A stretch of 64,000 bases of DNA from Ferrovum sp. JA12 (GTDB lineage Bacteria > Pseudomonadota > Gammaproteobacteria > Burkholderiales > Ferrovaceae), in assembly GCF_001431705.1 (NCBI RefSeq), contig NZ_LJWX01000001.1, positions 1-64,000 on the forward strand. Reading direction: 5' to 3'. Below, piece after piece: positions 36,579-44,993 of the stretch; the stretch's first letter is position 1; each line of letters begins with the position of its first letter. Both the position numbers and the translations under genes were made by a program. The notes under the pieces are model-generated. The model did no database searches and was not told where the DNA came from. It worked only from the letters and a program-made list of their open reading frames with translations.

Positions 36579-37322
36579 ATGAGACAAATTCTTCAGTTTC
36601 CTTTTTTTATCGTTATTCTTAGTGTCCTGCCACTGATTATTGTTGAGCGACTTTATCCCTTACACCATTACAAACTGGATGTGGCATGGTTATTCCGGCT
36701 AGGTGTTTTCTCTGGCTTGGGGATTTTTTTGACATTATTGATAGGTAATCATGTTTTTATCCATCATAATCTTTCATTATTTCATCTGTTACAGATTACC
36801 TTTTTAACCCAACAGCCCCTGTTCATTCAAGGCGCTGTTGGCTACTTTATGATTACCTTTGTCGTCTATTGGTGGCATCGACTCCGCCATCACTCCGATT
36901 TATTGTGGAAAACTTTCCATCAGGTTCATCACAGTACCTATCGAATCCAATCATTAACCGCTGTGTATGCTCATCCCTTAGACTTTATGTCAACTGCTCT
37001 GATTATTAATACGGTCTCCTATCTTGTGCTTGGGCTTGATACAGAGGCAGCTGTGCTCACATCGATCATCACTTCTTTTTTTGACTTTTGGGAACATACC
37101 AATATCAAAACGCCTAAATGGTTAGGGTATTTTCTGGTGCGACCCGAGATGCACCGGATCCACCATGAACAATACAAACATAATAATAATTACAGTATTC
37201 CTATCTGGGATATTCTCTTTGGTACTTATGAGAATTCAAATAGATCCGTGGAGTGTGGTTTTGATGGGGAAAAAGAACGGAAAGTAATGCGCTTAATTAC
37301 TTTCCATAATGTGGATCAATAA
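36579..37322 (+). CDS. Sterol desaturase / fatty acid hydroxylase family protein
   Basis: This 247-aa membrane di-iron protein has the expected histidine clusters: HRLRHH (~103-108), HQVHHS (~117-122) and HRIHHEQ (~196-202). Three to four hydrophobic segments precede them. The family hydroxylates or desaturates lipids; the substrate is unknown. A TATAAT (36545-36550) lies upstream. The 211 bp between it and the MaoC-Pta gene hold divergent promoters only. Confidence 0.88.
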   Translation: MRQILQFPFFIVILSVLPLIIVERLYPLHHYKLDVAWLFRLGVFSGLGIFLTLLIGNHVFIHHNLSLFHLLQITFLTQQPLFIQGAVGYFMITFVVYWWHRLRHHSDLLWKTFHQVHHSTYRIQSLTAVYAHPLDFMSTALIINTVSYLVLGLDTEAAVLTSIITSFFDFWEHTNIKTPKWLGYFLVRPEMHRIHHEQYKHNNNYSIPIWDILFGTYENSNRSVECGFDGEKERKVMRLITFHNVDQ

Positions 37323-37331
37323 TTGGCAACG

Positions 37332-37817
37332 TTACATGTTCATATCTTTCATGTCTTTCATGTCTTTCATATTTTCCATCCCCTCGCCAATGGATAAAAC
37401 TGGAATATTTAGCTTAATATCATGGTGACTAGCGAAATGTAAGGTCACTGGAAGGGTATGTCCTTTCACTAAAGGTTGTTTCAAGCCTAGCAACATAATA
37501 TGACTTTTTCCGGGTAACATTTGTAATTCTTTGTTGGGTGAAATTATCATGAAAGCTTGGTGCTTCATGGAAGACACATTATTGTTCATCATCATCACAT
37601 GTATTTCAGCTTGACTTGCTGCAGGAGTGCTGAGCCCGGTGAATTTAATCTCTTTACTACTGTTGTTTTTCAATACCAGGTAAATGGCTCCAACCTCTTG
37701 CCCTGTTACGGTCTCTCTGGCATAGGCTTTAATAATATCAATATCTCCTGTCAAGGGGTTAGCCCAGAGGCTGAAAGCACTCATGAACAAGAATAAACCT
37801 ATGATGACTTTTTTCAT
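37332..37817 (-). CDS. Periplasmic copper chaperone PCu(A)C
   Basis: This 161-aa exported protein has a signal peptide ending LWA-NPL and the H(M)x10MX21HxM-type copper site: HVMMMNNNVSSMKH, then LQMLPGKSHIMLLGLK. PCu(A)C binds Cu(I) and supplies the CuA centre of cytochrome oxidase. The C-terminus is a short tandem repeat (MENMKDMKDMKDMNM) that adds further methionines. It is the last gene of a copper-related operon with TlpA-like and beta-barrel-type proteins. Confidence 0.9.
   Translation of the reverse strand: MKKVIIGLFLFMSAFSLWANPLTGDIDIIKAYARETVTGQEVGAIYLVLKNNSSKEIKFTGLSTPAASQAEIHVMMMNNNVSSMKHQAFMIISPNKELQMLPGKSHIMLLGLKQPLVKGHTLPVTLHFASHHDIKLNIPVLSIGEGMENMKDMKDMKDMNM
37341..37376 (-). 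repeat. 9-bp tandem repeat at the 3' end of the copper chaperone gene
   Basis: The plus strand reads CATATCTTT-CATGTCTTT-CATGTCTTT-CATATTTTC, four 9-bp units encoding the repeated MKD tripeptide. It could change length by slippage, altering methionine number at the C-terminus. Confidence 0.7.
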
Positions 37818-37830
37818 TGACTTCTCCGTT

Positions 37831-38334
37831 TTAATGATTGAGTAAAGGGGTTATTACTGTCTCAAGGGTTTGCTCGGTAAAACCATCGTTGTCTTCATAC
37901 CACTCAGCTTTAACAATCTTACCATTCCCGTCAATCAAGTAACTTAAAGGAATACGCCATATTCTGTCAAAATGCGTAAAGTCCGCTTGCTGGATCCAAG
38001 TTGAATCAAAATCATCGTTTTTTATGATCTCCTTGGCTGTCTTTAAGTCAGATTCATCATCCATACTGACCAATAAGACCCTAAATCCATCCTGAAAATG
38101 TTTGCGTTCAAATGCCCTTAAAATAGGTAATTCATGACGGCAAGGATCACACCATGATGCCCAAAAATTGATTAATACCACTTGTTTGGCATAGGTGCTG
38201 TTAGTTACTGTTTTATCAGAAAACAACTGGGCACTAAATGAAGGGGCCATCTCTCCCACCTCAACAGCCAAACAATCATTCATGTTTAACAAAACCACAT
38301 AAATGAAAATGAGTACTCTAAATAGTTTATTCAT
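37831..38334 (-). CDS. TlpA/ResA-like periplasmic thioredoxin
   Basis: This 167-aa exported thioredoxin-fold protein has a signal sequence at residues 1-24 and the active site WCDPC (C62, C65) in NFWASWCDPCRHELP. TlpA-like proteins reduce apo-cytochromes or copper-site cysteines in the periplasm. Its place between a copper chaperone gene (13 bp downstream) and a beta-barrel-type gene supports a role in copper-centre assembly. Confidence 0.88.
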   Translation of the reverse strand: MNKLFRVLIFIYVVLLNMNDCLAVEVGEMAPSFSAQLFSDKTVTNSTYAKQVVLINFWASWCDPCRHELPILRAFERKHFQDGFRVLLVSMDDESDLKTAKEIIKNDDFDSTWIQQADFTHFDRIWRIPLSYLIDGNGKIVKAEWYEDNDGFTEQTLETVITPLLNH

Positions 38335-38358
38335 AGCAATTGTTTCAATGACGAGACC

Positions 38359-39312
38359 TCAATTAAAGTTGTAGCTAACACCCATACTAAGGATTTGTTG
38401 GGGGACCAACTGTATGCCAGAGACCTCCTGATACACCGGGATATAGAATAAAGTATTCAGTTGCCAATGACGGTTCAGGTTGTACATCACCCCAGGCGCT
38501 ATATATAGGGTTCTTAATCCCGTGTAATAGGGATTACTGTTGATCCCCGTATCTGCGTAACGAATAGTGCCATTGAGTTGTATGAAGGGGATGAGTCCTG
38601 GAATGGCTCTCAAGTTATCGTAATGGACTCCCGTGAGAAGCTGTAGACTGTCTCCTGGCCGATATCCATTTCTGACATCGAGTGCGCGCCTATAGATTCC
38701 TTGGGTGTACCAACCCCAGTATTTAAGCTGGCCCACCTTATACCCACCTAACAGGGCATCGGTTGTCCCTGAGCCAATCTGAGTGTCTCGGTCAAAACCC
38801 ACCGCATTAAAGTTTCCCGTTGGCAGTTTTAAACCTACTAGTAAACCACTCGACAGATCATCTGAAAAACCGGTATACATACCCATTACTCTTATATCAC
38901 CAAGACCTCTGGTCTGTGAATTTTGGATCACAGGGGACCCTAGTCCAAAGTTAGTATCACTTGAGAACGTCCGATGCCAGTAAGGAATCATCGCCATCAT
39001 GCCCCATTCATGATTAAAATTATATTGAACATTCATGTTAGTGAATTGTGTCTTGATCTCTTTATCTTGGCTTTGAGAAATAGGAAGAGAACTGGTTCCT
39101 GACATGGGCTTATTCTGATCTAAAAAAGTTTCTTGTAAATTAAATACTCCCTTACTCCCCCCCGATGGCAGCCCAAGGCCACTGGGTAAACCTTGATCGA
39201 ACATCCCACATCCACAAGCACAGGCGTAGGCATGATGTATGCTAACCAAATACAAATAACTGAACGATACAAGGAATAGCAAAATGGAATACAGTTGATT
39301 TCTTTTTATCAT
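38359..39312 (-). CDS. Outer-membrane transporter-like protein with Cys-rich N-terminus
   Basis: This 317-aa exported protein resembles the putative MetA-pathway outer-membrane transporter family: many amphipathic beta strands with Trp/Tyr/Gly turns and an ending QQILSMGVSYNFN typical of beta-barrels. Just after the signal peptide it has HAYACACGCGMFDQG, four closely spaced cysteines that could bind copper. Similar Cys-rich barrels are found next to PCu(A)C genes. Part of the copper-related operon. Confidence 0.78.
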   Translation of the reverse strand: MIKRNQLYSILLFLVSFSYLYLVSIHHAYACACGCGMFDQGLPSGLGLPSGGSKGVFNLQETFLDQNKPMSGTSSLPISQSQDKEIKTQFTNMNVQYNFNHEWGMMAMIPYWHRTFSSDTNFGLGSPVIQNSQTRGLGDIRVMGMYTGFSDDLSSGLLVGLKLPTGNFNAVGFDRDTQIGSGTTDALLGGYKVGQLKYWGWYTQGIYRRALDVRNGYRPGDSLQLLTGVHYDNLRAIPGLIPFIQLNGTIRYADTGINSNPYYTGLRTLYIAPGVMYNLNRHWQLNTLFYIPVYQEVSGIQLVPQQILSMGVSYNFN

Positions 39313-39408
39313 ATGAGCACGTCTAGTCCTTATTTTAAGAATCTAAGGAATCATCACAGAAAAAACCCATGAATGATTTGGCTTAAATTAAACTCTTCTG
39401 ATGAACAA

Positions 39409-39795
39409 TCACACTGAAAAAGGGGGACCTTGGGACGGGGGAAGGTGATAGGGGTTTAGCTTGATGAAAGGAGAGGGAGATTGAGACTCTTGACTCAACA
39501 CCAATGGCTTAGCGCTAGCCATTGGCAGTTGAATATCTGACTTGGTGAAAGCAGAAACGCTACATAACGGGCAATGCGTTGAAGAGTGGGAGGGGTGATC
39601 CTGGTTATTAGTATCTTTGACATCAATCCATTTTAATCCAGAACCACTACAGATCTGAATAACCGTGTCACCCTTAGCCGCAGCCTTCAAGGTCAAAGAC
39701 TGAAAAGCGCCTGCCAACAAAAGAGACTGGAATAAAAAAGTGACGACCAGTAACTTAAGAGTTATAGTTTTGTTATTGAGAAATGTTGTTAACAT
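39409..39795 (-). CDS. DUF2946-like exported protein
   Basis: This 128-aa protein has a signal sequence and the pattern HCPLC (residues ~83-87) in a His/Ser-rich context, followed by a Pro-rich tail ending LPPSQGPPFSV. This matches small DUF2946 proteins, often found with copper genes. CPLC probably binds a metal. It heads the copper-related set, 96 bp upstream of the barrel gene. Confidence 0.7.
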   Translation of the reverse strand: MLTTFLNNKTITLKLLVVTFLFQSLLLAGAFQSLTLKAAAKGDTVIQICSGSGLKWIDVKDTNNQDHPSHSSTHCPLCSVSAFTKSDIQLPMASAKPLVLSQESQSPSPFIKLNPYHLPPSQGPPFSV

Positions 39796-39856
39796 TCTGA
39801 AAAGTTAACACAAATTGTTTTTCTTATCAAACAGCCATTTTTTCTTGGGTTTTTTT

Positions 39857-40702
39857 ATGAACAGGTTCCATGTGTTTTGGCTCACCGCCATCGCGATGAT
39901 AGCTTTTGCTGGCAACTCCTTACTGTGTAGAATGGCTTTAAAAAGTACCACCATTGATCCTGTCACCTTTACCGCTATTCGTTTACTGTCAGGAATCCTT
40001 GTATTAGGTTGTATTAACTTTTATCAACACCCTCTCTCTGCTAAGAGTGGTAATTGGACTTCATCAATTGCATTATTTATCTATGCACTATTCTTCTCTG
40101 TTGCCTATATTTCTCTACCAACAGGGATTGGAGCCATTTTATTGTTTGGGTCTGTTCAGTTAACTATGTTGAGTTACGGACTGATGCAAAAAGAACGATT
40201 TAATTCTATCCAAACAACAGGTTTTGTATTAGCTATTGTTGGAATTGGAGCGTTGTTTTGGCCCGGAATGACCGCTCCACCTGTGGTGGGCTCTTTACTG
40301 ATGATTGTCGCTGGGCTTGCCTGGGGGATTTATTCTATAAAAGGGAAAAAAAGTAGCGCACCCATCGCCGATACCTTCGGTAATTTTTTAAGAACGCTGC
40401 CTTTTATTTTGATAGGTTTCATGCTGTACCCACATCATCATTACGATCAGCAGGGTGTCATCTACGCCCTATTATCAGGGGCTATCGCTTCTGGTATTGG
40501 TTACTCAATATGGTATGCAATATTACCTAAATTAACCTCTATTTTTGCTGCATCAATTCAGTTAAGTGTCCCCATCTTAGCCTCTTTACTTGCTGTAATA
40601 CTGCTTAATGAAAACTTAACTTTTCGACTAACCATCTCTTCCATCGCAGTGTTGGCGGGGATTGGATTAGTCATCATTCAGAAAAACAAACGCCCCTCCT
40701 GA
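39857..40702 (+). CDS. EamA/DMT-family permease
   Basis: This 281-aa transporter has ten membrane helices in two EamA repeats (AFAGNSLLCRMALK... TAIRLLSGILVLG; ASGIGYSIWYAILPKLTS). Substrate unknown; family members export amino acids or metabolites. The ATG at 39857 is preferred because GGG lies just upstream; a TTG 14 codons earlier is unlikely. Confidence 0.85.
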   Translation: MNRFHVFWLTAIAMIAFAGNSLLCRMALKSTTIDPVTFTAIRLLSGILVLGCINFYQHPLSAKSGNWTSSIALFIYALFFSVAYISLPTGIGAILLFGSVQLTMLSYGLMQKERFNSIQTTGFVLAIVGIGALFWPGMTAPPVVGSLLMIVAGLAWGIYSIKGKKSSAPIADTFGNFLRTLPFILIGFMLYPHHHYDQQGVIYALLSGAIASGIGYSIWYAILPKLTSIFAASIQLSVPILASLLAVILLNENLTFRLTISSIAVLAGIGLVIIQKNKRPS

Positions 40703-41205
40703 ATTTATTCTTACCGGTACGCTATTTGTAATGTGAATTGAAGTGTTTATTAAAGACACGCAAAACCAAGGAGTTAGTTTAGACTAAATTGATTATAGTG
40801 CCCCCTTATTTGGGGTAGAGCCGCAATGCAATACATGGAATGATTCCTGACACTTTTGCTGACTGGCTTGATAAAAACAATACCTAATATTACCCTCGAG
40901 AGTGGCTGGCTACTTCACCTCTAAATTTAACGTTGATACTCTTTAGCCGGTCGAAAGGAGCTGGTCAATATTACTAAAATGACTGTCCAAAAGCCGATAG
41001 TCACCGACATGAGCGCAGAAAGAGGTGGCAACAGTAAATGCCAGTGCCCCCCATCCTTTAACATCAGATGACGTATTCCAACCAACTGAAGTTTTGGCGC
41101 AATTACGACAAGAGACCGATTGCAACCAAAGCATCAGTTGTTAATTAAACGCTTTGGACATAATAAGTTTTCACGTCCAACTTTAGATTACCTATCGCCT
41201 GTTCT
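40703..41205. other. 500-bp intergenic stretch without a supportable gene
   Basis: No complete gene is visible. A 63-codon minus-strand frame (40943-41134) has no recognisable domain or ribosome-binding site. Near 41150-41207 a plus-strand frame reads [19 protein letters not shown] before a stop, which vaguely recalls the end of IS3-type transposases; it may be a transposase relic at the border between core and island. Confidence 0.4.
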
Positions 41206-41541
41206 TTAAGCTTTTTTTACAAAGATAGATTTAAGTCCCATGGGACCTATACCTTCAATCTTACAATCAATATCATGATCCCCCTCAACCAACCTAATAT
41301 TTTTTACTTTTGTTCCTACCTTTACCACTTGTGAAGATCCTTTTATTTTTAAATCTTTCATTACAGTAATGGTATCACCGTCTTTTAATATATTTCCAAC
41401 AGCATCACGTACTATAATGATTGAATCTACAGTATCTGAATGTCCTTGTGTCCATTCATGTGCGCATTCAGGACAAATAAAAATTCCTTTATTTTCATAA
41501 GTATATTGAGAGTTACAAATGGGACAAGGTGGTAAGGACAT
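41206..41541 (-). CDS. yjdM: YjdM/PhnA family zinc-ribbon protein
   Basis: This 111-aa protein begins with a zinc ribbon ([21 protein letters not shown]) followed by a small SH3-like barrel ([22 protein letters not shown]... [12 protein letters not shown]). It is the protein historically called PhnA, now YjdM; it does not cleave phosphonoacetate, and its role is unclear. Single gene. Its left side adjoins the empty stretch, its right side a dead toxin-antitoxin pair. Confidence 0.9.
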   Translation of the reverse strand: MSLPPCPICNSQYTYENKGIFICPECAHEWTQGHSDTVDSIIIVRDAVGNILKDGDTITVMKDLKIKGSSQVVKVGTKVKNIRLVEGDHDIDCKIEGIGPMGLKSIFVKKA

Positions 41542-41560
41542 TATTATTGCTCCAAAATAA

Positions 41561-41821
41561 TTATTCGTAATGAGTCCACATTCTTAAAATACGAACTGTT
41601 TTTTCTCCACGAAGCACTTCATAAACTAAGCGGTGTTGAGTATTAATTCTTCGTTAATAGGCTCCGTGTAAATCGACAACAAGTTTTTCATAAGAAGAAG
41701 GATTGTGAAAAGAATCAATTGCTAAACTATCCAGCAACTCGTGTGTCTTATCATTTATTCCTACAGCTGCTAATTGCTTAGCATCTTTGATGGCATATTT
41801 GGAATATACCAAATTCCACAT
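41561..41821 (-). pseudogene. Txe/YoeB-type toxin, inactivated by a stop codon
   Basis: Reading the minus strand from ATG at 41821 gives an 86-residue Txe/YoeB-like toxin: MWNLVYSKYAIKDAKQLAA at the start and HRLVYEVL...[11 protein letters not shown] at the end. One in-frame TAA at 41654-41656 interrupts it, exactly where relatives have Ser or Trp before RRI. No other frame break is present. The ATG overlaps the antitoxin stop (TGATG), as in live Axe-Txe pairs. Confidence 0.8.
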
Positions 41822-42063
41822 CACCACTTCAAAACTCTTTTACTGTTATTTAGCGGCTCGTCCATAGCTTCTTTAATCGATTCACGCTTCCCTGGTACTG
41901 CTAATAGATACAGAGTTTCATGGATGGCGCTCCAGTTTTCTTCAGAAATTAACACGGCGTTAGCGCGCTTACTCGAAATGACGATGGGTTAATGTGACTC
42001 TACCGCCTGATCTATCAATCGGTATAGGTTCACTCGTGCTTCACTTGCGGTTATTGTAGCCAT
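41821..42063 (-). pseudogene. Axe/YefM-type antitoxin, inactivated by a stop codon
   Basis: The minus-strand frame from ATG at 42063 gives an 80-residue Phd/YefM-type antitoxin (MATITASEARVNLYRLIDQA..., then PIVISSKRANAVLISEENW). A TAA at 41989-41991 falls at the usual HxP position, where family members have Gln or Glu. The remainder is intact. With the dead toxin downstream, both members of the pair are silenced by single nonsense codons. Confidence 0.8.
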
Positions 42064-42125
42064 ATCTTAACTCCTTCTGTTTACAGTACGTAAAAACGTA
42101 CGCTTAGTCAAACAGTCGGCTCTCT

Positions 42126-42600
42126 CCACTGCGCCTCACCAGGGGACTTAAAACGACGTCTCAGTCGCTCCCGTTCTCGTGTTAACTGATGAGAATTCTC
42201 GGCCCGGTTGTTGGTGCCCATATCCCGAATATGCTCAACACTCGGCATCACATCCGCTTTGGCTGCCGCATAGCTCCCCTGTTTATCGGTAACGATGCAT
42301 CGGGGTGTACTTTCTTGTCAACTCATCCAGATGCGAGGTATCACCCGCTCGACCCTGCCGAGCAGGCAGTCTGCGTGCATAGTCACCGCCAAACTTGCTG
42401 CACCAGGTACGAATGGCTTCATAGCTGACCACGACACCTCGCTCCGCCATCCTCTCCTCAACATCCCGGTAGCTGAGGCAAAAACAAAAATACAGCCAGA
42501 CATACTGGCTGATGATGTTCATGGGACAGTGATGACAGTCATAGCGAAGGTCACGGTATTCATGGATCTATTGCATCACGATCACCGTTAAGTTGACAAT
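42126..42600 (-). mobile_element. IS6-type element remnant A
   Basis: A truncated insertion sequence lacking the end that encodes the transposase C-terminus. The minus strand encodes IS6-family transposase pieces: YRDVEERMAERGVVVSYEAIRTWCSKFGGDYARR, with frame changes. The right end TGCATCACGATCACCGTTAAGTTGACAAT is shared with copy B at 44,559. It is almost identical to copy B over 42,131-42,370 and diverged elsewhere. Not functional. Confidence 0.75.
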
Positions 42601-42633
42601 CCCCCCCGGAGCGTGGCGCAACAAACGCGGCAC

Positions 42634-43350
42634 CTATGAAAAACTAGCCACATCCAATTTGACCCACGCTATTCCAAGCTGCTTCTCCACCGAAATCTGA
42701 TCACCCTCCAAACGGTAGATCAGTTGGCAGTTGTGCCTGGGGTTGGACAGTACGTCGGCATTGAAGATCGCCACATTTTCCCCTGTGGGTCTGCGGACAG
42801 ATTGCGTCAAAAGACCGGGATGCCCCTCGCGGTGAATCCTCGCCCCTACCAACTGGCAAAACGCGTAGTCCGACGGATGCAAGAGATCCGTATGACCATC
42901 GGCGGCTTTCCGGAAATCCAGCAGCGCTGCATTACATGCCACTGAGTAGACCTTGCGCTCGGCGATTACTGTCATACGCTCGAATCCGGCATCACTCAGC
43001 AAACCCCGATACCAGTGGTAGGCGGACTCATAAACCGTCGTCTCGACAGAGTCTGATCCATACCAAACGCCGTAGGTCCCCTCAGAAAACCGGCTTTCTT
43101 GCCAATGCTTGAACGGCCAGATGATGGCATTGAACCATTCGGCATCCTCAAACGGGCGATCAAGGATGGGCGTGCGCGATCGATATGGAGGTGGCTTAAT
43201 TTCGTCTTCGACCTTCTGCGCCAACAACCACTCTGCTGGGTCAGCGGTGAGATCATCGAACAGGTCCTGCGATTGCAACAGGGATACGATGTTTCGAGCG
43301 ACATCCTTGTGGATGTCAGCCAGCGCGAGTTGGGCAAACAGGGAGTTCAT
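42634..43350 (-). CDS. RES-domain toxin
   Basis: This 238-aa protein has the RES fold: the Arg/Glu/Ser residues of the NAD-binding site lie in [38 protein letters not shown] and the late [16 protein letters not shown] segment. RES toxins deplete NAD+. The gene follows its cognate Xre/MbcA-type antitoxin gene by 12 bp. The pair sits between two IS6-type remnants and is GC-rich compared with the core genes, consistent with transfer. Confidence 0.88.
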   Translation of the reverse strand: MNSLFAQLALADIHKDVARNIVSLLQSQDLFDDLTADPAEWLLAQKVEDEIKPPPYRSRTPILDRPFEDAEWFNAIIWPFKHWQESRFSEGTYGVWYGSDSVETTVYESAYHWYRGLLSDAGFERMTVIAERKVYSVACNAALLDFRKAADGHTDLLHPSDYAFCQLVGARIHREGHPGLLTQSVRRPTGENVAIFNADVLSNPRHNCQLIYRLEGDQISVEKQLGIAWVKLDVASFS

Positions 43351-43362
43351 TCCTGCTTCAGC

Positions 43363-43758
43363 TCAAACGCCTCGTGCGCGGTCCAGATACCCGCGAACCA
43401 TCAGAAGGCCCGCAAACCCCCATTCCTTGACCACATCTACGGGAGTCAAGTTGTCGAATGCCTTGTTGCGGGTGGTCATCCAGCGGTAGGCCAAGTCCCT
43501 GTTCTGCGGGAAAAGAAGCCGCAGGTTCTTATGGATGCCCAACAAGTGGCCCACGCGCTCGTACTGGTCACGGCTGGTGCCAATCGGCTTACCGCTGCGG
43601 TAGTTTGACAACGCTGCCCTGTTGGTGGTGGCGATGCCCAGCAGCGCTGCCTGATCCTCGGTGCTCAACTTCCAGTGGTCGAGCAAGGTCATAACCATTT
43701 TGGCAAGGGCCCCACGGTCTTGTGACGCGGTCACTTCACGTTCTGCTACGGCTCCCAT
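43363..43758 (-). CDS. Xre/MbcA/ParS-type antitoxin
   Basis: This 131-aa protein has an N-terminal helix-turn-helix-like segment ([26 protein letters not shown]) and the C-terminal toxin-binding domain of the MbcA/ParS/Xre family ([28 protein letters not shown]). It would neutralise the RES toxin and repress the operon. It is the first gene of the pair. Confidence 0.9.
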   Translation of the reverse strand: MGAVAEREVTASQDRGALAKMVMTLLDHWKLSTEDQAALLGIATTNRAALSNYRSGKPIGTSRDQYERVGHLLGIHKNLRLLFPQNRDLAYRWMTTRNKAFDNLTPVDVVKEWGFAGLLMVRGYLDRARGV

Positions 43759-43793
43759 AGCTCGCTCCTGATCTAGGGTTTGTCTGAGACCTA

Positions 43794-43822
43794 AGTATAG
43801 CGCATCGTTTCAAAGCAAACAA
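43794..43822 (-). promoter_or_regulatory. Promoter of the Xre/RES operon
   Basis: TTGTTT (43817-43822) and TATACT (43794-43799) are 17 bp apart on the minus strand, 36 bp before the antitoxin start. Three GTTTC repeats nearby (43807, 43829, 43849) may be antitoxin binding sites. Confidence 0.55.
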
Positions 43823-43900
43823 ATAATGTTTCGTATAGTACGTTTCCACGCAAAATGCCATCGCATGACGCCCTGAAGGCATCGGGGTAAGGCTCTTGGG

Positions 43901-44559
43901 TATTTCAAGTTAACTGATCTTGGACGAAATAGCCCCATCATTCGGTCACCTCAGGCTGCTTCCAGTGCACAAATGTCAGGCCAATCTGCAAAACGTCACC
44001 CCATCACCTCACGGTAATGTACTTTTTTCAGCAGATGCAGGCCAGGGCGAAAATGATTGTTAATGACAGAAAACGTGGAAAGAAACCACTGTGCCTCACC
44101 AGGGGACTTAAAACGACGTCTCCGTCGCTCCCGTTCTCGTGTTAGCTGATGAGAATTCTCGGCCCGGTTGTTGGTGCCCATATCCCGAATATGCTCAACA
44201 CTCGGCATCACATCCGCTTTGGCTGCCGCATAGCTCCCCTGTTTATCGGTAACGATGCATCGGGGTGTACTTTCTTATCAACTCATCCAGATGCGAGGTA
44301 TCACCCGCTCGACCCTGCCGAGCACGCAGTCTGCGTGCATAGTCACCTCCGAATCTTTTGCACCAGTTGTGAGGAAATACATCGCTGACAACACTCCTCA
44401 CATAACCATTCTCTCCTAAATATCGAGATAACTGAGGCGAAAACGAAAATACAGCTAGGCATACTGGCTGATGATGTCCATGGGAAAGCGATGGCGGTGA
44501 TAGCGAAGGTCACGGTATTCATGGTGCTATTGCATCACGATCACCGTTAAGTTGACAAT
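43901..44559 (-). mobile_element. IS6-type element remnant B
   Basis: A decayed but nearly end-to-end copy of the same element as remnant A. The transposase C-terminus is readable at 43996-44211 (SVEHIRDMGTNNRAENSHQ, FLSTFSVINNHFRPG). Upstream parts carry several stops and shifts (44,340-44,470). Imperfect terminal repeats are visible: TTTCAAGTTAACTGATC at about 43,903 and, inverted, TTGTCAACTTAACGGTGATC at about 44,559. Not functional. Confidence 0.75.
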
Positions 44560-44619
44560 ACCATAGCGTGGCACTCGCAGAATGGGCCGGAACCCCGCGT
44601 GGCCTTCGGCAGACGCAGA

Positions 44620-44706
44620 AAGGCAAAGGCCGACTGAGAACAGTCGGCCCCGAATACTGGTGGTGGAGTATAGCAGATGGGCAAACGCTCATCCCGCAGG
44701 AATGAG
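44620..44706 (-). ncRNA. Structured RNA candidate, copy 1
   Basis: On the minus strand a CTCAT/ATGAG hairpin (44688-44706) is followed by a ~40-nt segment and a perfect 9-bp terminator stem GGCCGACTG-TTCT-CAGTCGGCC (44628-44649) ending in TTT. The sequence between shares the phrase CGGGATGAGCGTTTG...CCACCACCA with copy 2 at 55,019-55,106. Hairpin plus terminator without a protein resembles small regulatory RNAs such as phage C4-type antisense RNA; this family link is a guess. The interval 44,563-44,993 holds nothing else I can support. Confidence 0.45.
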
Positions 44707-44993
44707 GAGTGCTGTCCTGAAATTACCCCTCAATGAGGAGCACGGGGAGCATCCAAGGATCTGCTCTAACCACCTCACTGGTTCGGGAAATTCCGACCCA
44801 GTGCGTGTGTCGATTGCTCACAACAACTTAGTTGGCGTTTGCAGACACTTGATTGTATGCCCATCCAACGCTTCTTGCCACGGCCAATGAAACTTGAGAA
44901 CAGGTTCGCCAAGCTGTCACTTACATTTAATAGGCAGCACCGAGTCGGGGCGCTTTTTTGCATTCACACACGCTCATTCGGGCAGAAGAAACC

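Noticed and set aside
40943-41134. 63-codon minus-strand open frame
   Set aside because: No domain, no ribosome-binding site and no overlap with a conserved feature; described only as part of the empty stretch.
42189-44388. Two near-identical 79-codon plus-strand frames (42189 and 44149)
   Set aside because: They are antisense to the IS6-type transposase remnants, and their identity simply reflects the two IS copies.
44928-44957. GGCAGCACCGAGTCGGGGC followed by T-run resembles the 3' hairpin of Cas9 tracrRNA
   Set aside because: There are no cas genes, no CRISPR repeats and no anti-repeat nearby, and the stem contains an A-G mismatch. The resemblance is to a short GC-rich hairpin only.
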